This document shows, piece after piece, positions 31,401 through 36,080 of a DNA stretch of 36,080 bases. The notes under the pieces are model-generated. The model made no database searches, was not told the DNA's origin, and saw only the letters and a list, made by a program, of their open reading frames with translations. Every line of letters starts with the position of its first letter. Position 1 is the stretch's first letter. Both the position numbers and the translations under genes were made by a program. Origin of the DNA: Verrucomicrobiota bacterium (GTDB lineage Bacteria; Verrucomicrobiota; Verrucomicrobiia; Limisphaerales; UBA8199); the NCBI GenBank assembly GCA_029974925.1, contig JARKQH010000224.1, forward strand, positions 1-36,080. The letters run 5' to 3'.

Positions 31401-32318
31401 ATGTCGGCCACAGCCAGCCCGGTTCAGCCGGTCTCAAAAACCAGAGTGTTCCTGCGGCGCCTCCTGAGTACCGTGGTGTTATGGGGAATTATCCTGGCGG
31501 CGCTGTTTTCGGGCAATCCCGTCCTCTCGGACTACGTGTTTCTGGCCATCATCGTCTTTCTGGCCGCGAGCGGTTTGGTGGAGTTCTACGGTCTGGTGGA
31601 GAAGCGCGGCCTGGTGTGTTTTAGAGGCTGCGGCATCCTGGGCGGGGTTCTGCTGATGGTCGGAACCTTCCTGCATTTGCGCGGGCTGCTTCCGGGGATT
31701 CATGGAACCCCTTCCCGCGTCAACGACTTCGAGACCAGCTTCCTCATCCTGTTCGTGCTGGGACTGTGTCTGCGGCAGTTTTTTTCCCGCAACAACACGG
31801 CGGGTCTTTTGGCGATTTCCACCACCCTGTTCGGTTTGATGTATGTTCCCTGGCTCCTGAATTTCATCCAGAAAATCAATTTCTTTCCCGGGGTGGAAGG
31901 GCAGTATTATCTGCTGTATTTTGTGTTGATTACCAAAGTCAGCGACACGGGCGCGTACGTGGTGGGGTCGCTGCTGGGGCGCCACAAGATGATCCCGCGC
32001 ATCAGCCCCGGCAAGACGTGGGAAGGGTTTGCGGGGGCGATCGTGTTCTCGACGCTGGTGAGCGTCCTGTTTGCAAGGCTTGCGGGACAGCATCTCTGCG
32101 GGATGAACGGGTTCCACGCGGTTGTGCTGGGCGTGGTTTTGAGCTTGTGCGCGGTGGTGGGGGATTTGATCGAATCGTTGTTCAAACGGGAGGCGGGGGT
32201 GAAGGATTCCGGACGGCTTTTCCCCGGGATTGGGGGGATACTGGACTTGCTGGACAGCCTGCTGTTTAATGCCCCCATCATGTATGTTTACCTGCGTCAT
32301 GTGCTGACGTCGTCATGA
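31401..32318 (+). CDS. cdsA: Phosphatidate cytidylyltransferase
   Basis: 305 residues with about eight hydrophobic segments, inner membrane. It makes CDP-diacylglycerol from CTP and phosphatidate, the branch point for phospholipids. SDTGAYVVGSLLGRHKM and ISPGKTWEGFAGA are strong family blocks. The C-terminal signature reads SLFKREAGVKDSGRLFPGIGGILDLLDS (259-286): the K-R-x4-K-D part and the final Asp are kept, but the usual PGHGG-x-x-D-R has Ile (277) for His and Leu (283) for Arg. The ~110 N-terminal residues are divergent. The stop overlaps the dxr ATG (ATGA); cdsA-dxr is a widespread gene pair. Confidence 0.92.
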   Translation: MSATASPVQPVSKTRVFLRRLLSTVVLWGIILAALFSGNPVLSDYVFLAIIVFLAASGLVEFYGLVEKRGLVCFRGCGILGGVLLMVGTFLHLRGLLPGIHGTPSRVNDFETSFLILFVLGLCLRQFFSRNNTAGLLAISTTLFGLMYVPWLLNFIQKINFFPGVEGQYYLLYFVLITKVSDTGAYVVGSLLGRHKMIPRISPGKTWEGFAGAIVFSTLVSVLFARLAGQHLCGMNGFHAVVLGVVLSLCAVVGDLIESLFKREAGVKDSGRLFPGIGGILDLLDSLLFNAPIMYVYLRHVLTSS

Positions 32319-33445
32319 AGAACGTCGTTTTGTTGGGCAGCACGGGTTCCATCGGCACCAGCACGATCAAAGTGGCCGAGGATTTGCCGGACCGCATCCG
32401 CTTGCTCGGGCTGGCGGCGGGAAACAATCACGAACTGCTGCTGGAGCAGGCCCGGCGCCATCAACCGGAGGCCATCAGCATCAGCGACCCCGACAAAGCG
32501 GCGGAGTTGCGGAAATTGCTGGGGAGCCGGACCGAGGTTTTTTCAGGCACGGAGGGGCTGGTCCGGCTGGCGACGCTGCCCGAGGCGGACATTGTGCTGA
32601 TTGCCATTGTCGGCACTGCGGGTCTGCAGCCCGCCCTTGCCGCCATTCGCGCGGGCAAGGATATCGCGATTGCTTCCAAGGAGATTCTGGTGATGGCCGG
32701 CCAGATCGTCATGGCGGAAGCCCGCCGATGCGGGGTTCGCGTGTTGGCGGTGGACAGCGAGCATTCGGCCATTTTCCAATGTTTGCAGGAACGGCCCGCC
32801 AGTTCCGTGCGGCGCCTGTGGCTGACCGCCTCGGGCGGGCCTTTCCGCACCACGCCGAAGGAGGCGTTTGCCGGCATTACCGTCGAGCAGGCGCTGCGGC
32901 ATCCCTCCTGGGTGATGGGGCGCAAGATTACGATTGATTCCGCCACGCTGTTCAACAAAGGCCTGGAGATGATCGAAGCCCGGTGGCTGTTCGACATCGA
33001 AATGGAGCGGGTCGCCGTCGTCATCCATCCCCAGAGCATCGTGCATTCCCTGGTTGAATTTGTGGATGGCTCGATGCTGGCCCAGTTGTCCACTCCCGAC
33101 ATGTGCCTGCCCATTCAATACGCGCTGACTTATCCGGAGCGGGTGCCCAGCGACCGTGTGCAAACCAATCTGACCCGCCTCGGCACCCTCACCTTCGAGG
33201 AACCGGACACGGAACGCTTCCCCGCCCTGACCCTTTCCCGCCGGGCCGGGGAAATCGGCGGAACCCTGCCGGCCGTGCTCAATGCGGCCAACGAAACTGC
33301 CGTGCAAGCCTTCCTCGCCGGCGCAATTGGTTTTTCCGAAATTTCCTCCTTTGTGGACCGGACGATGAAGGCGCACGAAGTGATTGCGGACCCGACGCTG
33401 GATCAGATTCTGGAGGCGGACGCTTGGGCGCGCCGCCAGCTTTAA
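32315..33445 (+). CDS. dxr: 1-deoxy-D-xylulose 5-phosphate reductoisomerase
   Basis: 376 residues, second enzyme of the MEP isoprenoid pathway, NADPH-dependent, cytoplasmic; the target of fosmidomycin. NADPH motif GSTGSIGTST (8-17), IASKEILVMAG (119-129), metal ligands D147 and E149 (AVDSEHSAIFQ) and E218 (NKGLEMIEA), and ASGGPFRTTP and HPSWVMGRKITIDSATL are all canonical. It overlaps cdsA and is followed by an intrinsic terminator six bases after the stop. ispE of the same pathway is at 19.1 kb on the other strand. Confidence 0.97.
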   Translation: MKNVVLLGSTGSIGTSTIKVAEDLPDRIRLLGLAAGNNHELLLEQARRHQPEAISISDPDKAAELRKLLGSRTEVFSGTEGLVRLATLPEADIVLIAIVGTAGLQPALAAIRAGKDIAIASKEILVMAGQIVMAEARRCGVRVLAVDSEHSAIFQCLQERPASSVRRLWLTASGGPFRTTPKEAFAGITVEQALRHPSWVMGRKITIDSATLFNKGLEMIEARWLFDIEMERVAVVIHPQSIVHSLVEFVDGSMLAQLSTPDMCLPIQYALTYPERVPSDRVQTNLTRLGTLTFEEPDTERFPALTLSRRAGEIGGTLPAVLNAANETAVQAFLAGAIGFSEISSFVDRTMKAHEVIADPTLDQILEADAWARRQL

Positions 33446-33450
33446 GGAAA

Positions 33451-33484
33451 AAAAAGAAGCGGCCACACTTGCGGGCCGCTTTTT
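33451..33484 (+). terminator. Intrinsic terminator of the cdsA-dxr operon
   Basis: An eight-base-pair stem AAGCGGCC / GGCCGCTT (33457-33464 with 33474-33481), nine-base loop, ending in a short T run on the plus strand and preceded by an A-rich stretch, so it may also work on the other strand. It lies directly after the dxr stop. Confidence 0.85.
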
Positions 33485-33837
33485 GGCGGTGGCAAGAGCC
33501 TGCTACCTTTCGAATTGTTAAAGCCGGCTCTTCTCAATCCACTGCCCTAACCGTGGTCCCAGTATCTGTTAACCCCTGAGTCCCAACAACCCGGGCAACG
33601 TCCGGAAAACCTCCCGGGGATTTTCCGGGCACCCGTCGCCAGCCCTGCTGAGTTGGGTTCCGTGCCACTCCGGACTGCCAACGGGGGGGGGAAGGGGTCT
33701 TGACTGTTGGCTCTGCCGGACCGATGGTTTCCAAAAGACCCCTGGCCTTCGGCGTCGCGAGTGTACCGCTTCGGGCGTGGCATCTGCCCGTCGAGCTTCG
33801 AGGCGGGGCGCGGGCATGGGCTTGGGGGCAAATCATT
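33485..33837. other. Gene-free leader region before the PEP-CTERM gene
   Basis: About 350 bases with no family-like open frame on either strand. It contains a strong imperfect palindrome at 33600-33630 and a run of nine G at 33683-33691 followed by AAGGGG. I found no convincing sigma-70 or -24/-12 (sigma-54) promoter by eye, although the start of the next gene implies one. Open frames that cross this region (for example minus-strand 33547-33969) have no recognisable protein character. Confidence 0.6.
33600..33630. repeat. Inverted repeat (hairpin or operator-like palindrome)
   Basis: CCGGAAAA at 33602-33609 is repeated in inverted form as TTTTCCGG at 33621-33628, around an 11-base GC-rich centre; the next two pairs outward (T-G wobble, G-C) extend the arms. 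There is no T run after it, so it is not a standard terminator. It could be a dyad-symmetric protein site or an RNA hairpin in the leader of the PEP-CTERM gene. Confidence 0.65.
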
Positions 33838-34377
33838 ATGAACCGTTCCGCATTGATTGCCGGTGTGTGGCTGGCCGGCCTCCTGGGAGGGCGGGCCGAG
33901 GGGATTGTATTGCATCCAGGCCAAACCTTTACTTACGAGTTCAATTCGTTGCCTCTCGTCGCGGAGCACATCCCCGACCCTTGGGTTTACTGTCTCTGGT
34001 CATACGACCGGGGCGGCCTCGTCGAGGGGGACTTGTGTTCCTGGCGCTTCTGGGGTCCTCGTGGGGAAATCTATGCCATGACCTTCGGCCTGACGGAGGC
34101 GCCACCGGATTGGCAACCCGGCCTGGGCCAGCCGATGTATTTTGACGAAGTGCGCGGGGGCATCGAAATCACCTACGGGCCGCAGGCCGGCGGCATCCTT
34201 CGGATTGACGCGATTAACATTGAGGTAAGCGCCCCCGCGCCTGCAGGCGGCTACAATTTGTATGCCATCACCCTTGTGCCGGAGCCTCCGGCGGCGGCTT
34301 TGGTCGTGCTTGGCGCCTTGGCGGCTGTGTTGCGGAGACGCGGGCAATGGGCTGCCCCGCCCGCGGCGGCCGGTTGA
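33838..34377 (+). CDS. PEP-CTERM sorting-domain protein
   Basis: 179 residues from ATG 33838. A signal peptide (MNRSALIAGVWLAGLLGGRAEG) leads a small beta-rich domain with Trp/Tyr-rich segments (PDPWVYCLWSYDRGG, WRFWGPRGEIYAM). The C-terminus is a textbook PEP-CTERM anchor: VPEP (147-150), a hydrophobic helix AAALVVLGALAAVL and an RRR basic cluster, then a short Ala/Pro tail. Such proteins are processed at the PEP motif by an exosortase and delivered to the outer envelope or extracellular matrix. No exosortase gene is present in the window. The passenger domain is not a family I recognise. Confidence 0.85.
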   Translation: MNRSALIAGVWLAGLLGGRAEGIVLHPGQTFTYEFNSLPLVAEHIPDPWVYCLWSYDRGGLVEGDLCSWRFWGPRGEIYAMTFGLTEAPPDWQPGLGQPMYFDEVRGGIEITYGPQAGGILRIDAINIEVSAPAPAGGYNLYAITLVPEPPAAALVVLGALAAVLRRRGQWAAPPAAAG

Positions 34378-34441
34378 ATAACCTGGCGCAATTTCCCGTC
34401 CGACAGAAACGAACAGCAGTTGAGCGTAAGAGAGGAATTTT

Positions 34442-35167
34442 ATGCGTGTTGTTTCCAGATCAGGATTTTATGCGCTGCTCCTGGCATTGAGCCTCGCCAC
34501 CGCGCTGGGTGCGGAGACCGCTCCGCTCGAAGCGGAGCAGTTTGATGACGTGTTGCGGGGAATTGCCGCCGAGAGAAGCGAGGCGGATCAGTTGCGGCGG
34601 GCGAAGGCCCTGGCGGTCGAGCGGCGCTTCTCCAGCATGCAAGTCAAAACGCTGGCGGCGCGTCTGCGGGACGACTCGGCCCGGCTTGAGTTTGCGCTGG
34701 CTGCCTACCCCCAAACGGTGGACCCGGAGAACTTTTACGAGGTGTACGACGCGTTCACTTCCTTTTCCAAGGTGATGCGGTTGCACGATGCGGTCCGGCC
34801 AGGAACCATCGCGGGACCCCGGCCGGGCCCGGGGCCGGTCGTCACGCTTCCGGAAACGGTTGGCGAGGCGGAGATGAAACCCATACTCCAGGCGTTGCGA
34901 AAGGAATCCTTTGACGCGAATCGCGCGCAGTTGGCGCGGCAGATTCTGACGTCGAGTCGCCGGCTGTTTCTGGCCAGCCAGATCAAGCAAATGGTCGAGT
35001 GCTTTGACTTTGAGCCGAGCAAACTCGAGGTGGCGAAGTTCGCGTACGATTACACCTTTGACCGGGAGAAGTACTTCCTGGTCAACGACGCATTCAGCTT
35101 TTCGAATACCAAAGACGCTCTGTCGCGCTACGTGGAGTCAAAGTCCTCCGCCCCGCCTCCTCGTTGA
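34442..35167 (+). CDS. Exported protein with two DUF4476 repeats
   Basis: 241 residues; GAGGA five bases before the ATG. Signal peptide with core YALLLALSLATALGA. Two copies of a DUF4476-like helical unit follow: about 31-117 (FSSMQVKTLAARLRDDSARLEF then FYEVYDAFTSFS) and 143-230 (SFDANRAQLARQIL, LFLASQIKQM, FEPSKLEVAKFAY, YFLVNDAFSF), joined by a Gly/Pro-rich linker (RPGTIAGPRPGPGP). The second copy is closer to the family consensus. The function of the domain is unknown; the periplasm is the likely location. It follows the PEP-CTERM gene by 64 bases and may share its transcript. Confidence 0.84.
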   Translation: MRVVSRSGFYALLLALSLATALGAETAPLEAEQFDDVLRGIAAERSEADQLRRAKALAVERRFSSMQVKTLAARLRDDSARLEFALAAYPQTVDPENFYEVYDAFTSFSKVMRLHDAVRPGTIAGPRPGPGPVVTLPETVGEAEMKPILQALRKESFDANRAQLARQILTSSRRLFLASQIKQMVECFDFEPSKLEVAKFAYDYTFDREKYFLVNDAFSFSNTKDALSRYVESKSSAPPPR

Positions 35168-35198
35168 ACGAAGCGGGCCGGGGAAACAACGGGGGGCA

Positions 35199-36080
35199 TC
35201 AACCGAGGTGCGGGCATTCGCCGTCGGTGTAGCCGGCGGCGAGGTATGGCAGGGAATGGTGCCGGGCTGCGGACGCGAGTTTTTGTTCGAGACCTTTGCG
35301 TTCCATTTCCGGCATGGGTTGAAGGCTCCGGGCGAGGGCGGCGCAGGATTCGATGACCGCCACGTCCGGCATGCCGATCACAGCCGCCGCCACCGGGAGG
35401 TTCAGGGCGTAGCGGACCAGTTCCTCGGGGGTGACGCCGTTCCGGCCGATGAGGGTGGTGCGGCCGGTGGTCTTCATCGCCAGCAAGCCCATGCCCCGGC
35501 GGAGCGCGACCGGGATTAAGCGGGCAAAATCCGTGCCGACAAACTGCCCGCTGTGCGCGGGGTTCAAGGGGCACATCATGCAGTCCGGTTCGATGCGCTC
35601 GATGGCGTCCAGCAGCACGTCGGCGCTGCTGTGGCCCGTGATGCCAATGGCCTTGATTACCCCCTGCTCCTTCCACTGGCGATAAACCTTCAGGGCGCCA
35701 TCCGGCGCCACAATCCGATCCACCTCCTCCTTTTTGGAAAGGGCGTGAAAATGGAGGAGGTCGAGGCAATCCGTGCCAAGTTCCTTGAGGGTGATTTCGA
35801 GGCTCCGTTTCGCGGACTCGGCGTCGCGCTCCATGAGCTTGCTGACCAGAATGATCTGTTTGCGGTATCGGGGCACGAGAAACCGTGAATATCTCCGGTA
35901 ACTCTCACGTTCCTTGTTCTGGTCGAGATAAGTGAAGGCCGTGTCAAAGTAATTGATGCCCAGTTCGATGGCGCGATGGATCATCCGCTCCACCACTTCC
36001 ATGTCCGATTGCGCCAGGAAACGGGAGCCGCCCCCGAAGCCCACGATGGAGGTGAGCCAGCCGGTCCGGCCGAGCGGGCG
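35199..36080 (-). CDS. Aldo/keto reductase family protein, 5' end cut off by the window
   Basis: At least 293 codons; the frame stays open to the window edge (RPLGRTGWLTSIVGFGGGS), which is the family N-terminus, so the GTG at 36044 is not the true start. The TIM-barrel motifs are INYFDTAFTY (Asp and Tyr of the tetrad), ILVSKLM (Lys) and DLLHFHALS (His), then GVIKAIGITGHSS and the late GMPDVAVIESC cofactor region. The enzyme would reduce an aldehyde or ketone with NADPH; the substrate is unknown. The C-terminus lacks the 4Fe-4S Cys cluster that some related oxidoreductases carry. It is convergent with the DUF4476 gene. Confidence 0.9.
   Translation of the reverse strand, partial: RPLGRTGWLTSIVGFGGGSRFLAQSDMEVVERMIHRAIELGINYFDTAFTYLDQNKERESYRRYSRFLVPRYRKQIILVSKLMERDAESAKRSLEITLKELGTDCLDLLHFHALSKKEEVDRIVAPDGALKVYRQWKEQGVIKAIGITGHSSADVLLDAIERIEPDCMMCPLNPAHSGQFVGTDFARLIPVALRRGMGLLAMKTTGRTTLIGRNGVTPEELVRYALNLPVAAAVIGMPDVAVIESCAALARSLQPMPEMERKGLEQKLASAARHHSLPYLAAGYTDGECPHLG

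Noticed and set aside
1-36080. CRISPR arrays, tRNA or rRNA genes, insertion sequences, integrases
   Set aside because: No direct-repeat array, cloverleaf-like sequence, transposase motif or integrase was seen on either strand by eye.

Overview
The window looks like a chromosomal segment of a Verrucomicrobiota bacterium, probably of the Limisphaerales/Pedosphaera type (former subdivision 3). The evidence is circumstantial but consistent. The GC content is high. There is a DUF1549/DUF1553 - DUF1501 - PPC-domain gene triad, a family shared by Planctomycetes and Verrucomicrobia. There is a PEP-CTERM protein and a TIGR04073-type exosortase-associated lipoprotein. Exported loops are rich in Gly-Thr-Asn, and Tat-type signal peptides are present. 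I see no rRNA, tRNA, CRISPR array, insertion sequence or phage gene; the region reads as ordinary core genome with lineage-specific accessory genes.

Layout. 1-6.6 kb: a Tat-exported sugar isomerase-like TIM barrel (minus), divergent from the DUF1549/DUF1501/PPC triad (plus). 6.8-9.8 kb: an orphan nucleotidyltransferase, then on the minus strand formate-tetrahydrofolate ligase followed by a family 2 glycosyltransferase. 9.9-14 kb: a plus-strand four-gene operon encoding an isocitrate/isopropylmalate-type dehydrogenase, an isocitrate lyase-superfamily lyase and the two subunits of an aconitase-family hydro-lyase. 14-19.1 kb: a glyoxalase-like protein, then folP-cdaA-cdaR-glmM (folate, cyclic di-AMP and cell-wall precursor synthesis) and a secreted alpha/beta hydrolase. 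19.1-22 kb (minus): tatA-tatC, the TIGR04073 lipoprotein with a perfect intrinsic terminator, and ispE. 22.2-26.9 kb (plus): a MoxR-DUF58-DUF4381-like-vWA-vWA (Bat-type) operon. 26.9-29 kb (minus): a large secreted endonuclease/phosphatase-family protein with an Ig-like domain. 29.2-33.5 kb (plus): a single-domain response regulator, aroK-queG, and cdsA-dxr ending at a terminator. 33.5-36.1 kb: a gene-free leader with a strong palindrome, a PEP-CTERM protein, a tandem DUF4476 protein, and a 5'-truncated aldo/keto reductase.

How the genes fit together. Two MEP isoprenoid genes (dxr, ispE), shikimate kinase, folP, fhs, glmM and cdsA are housekeeping. The Tat translocase genes share the window with Tat-signal proteins (the isomerase-like protein and the DUF1501 protein). 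The most interesting unit is the operon at 9918-13971. It carries a dehydrogenase, a lyase and a hydro-lyase that could all converge on one isocitrate-like tricarboxylate or alkylmalate. The specificity residues visible in the subunits point in partly conflicting directions, so the substrate is open and the pathway may be undescribed in this lineage. Start sites were chosen by start-codon context and family N-termini; several genes are joined by ATGA-type stop/start overlaps.
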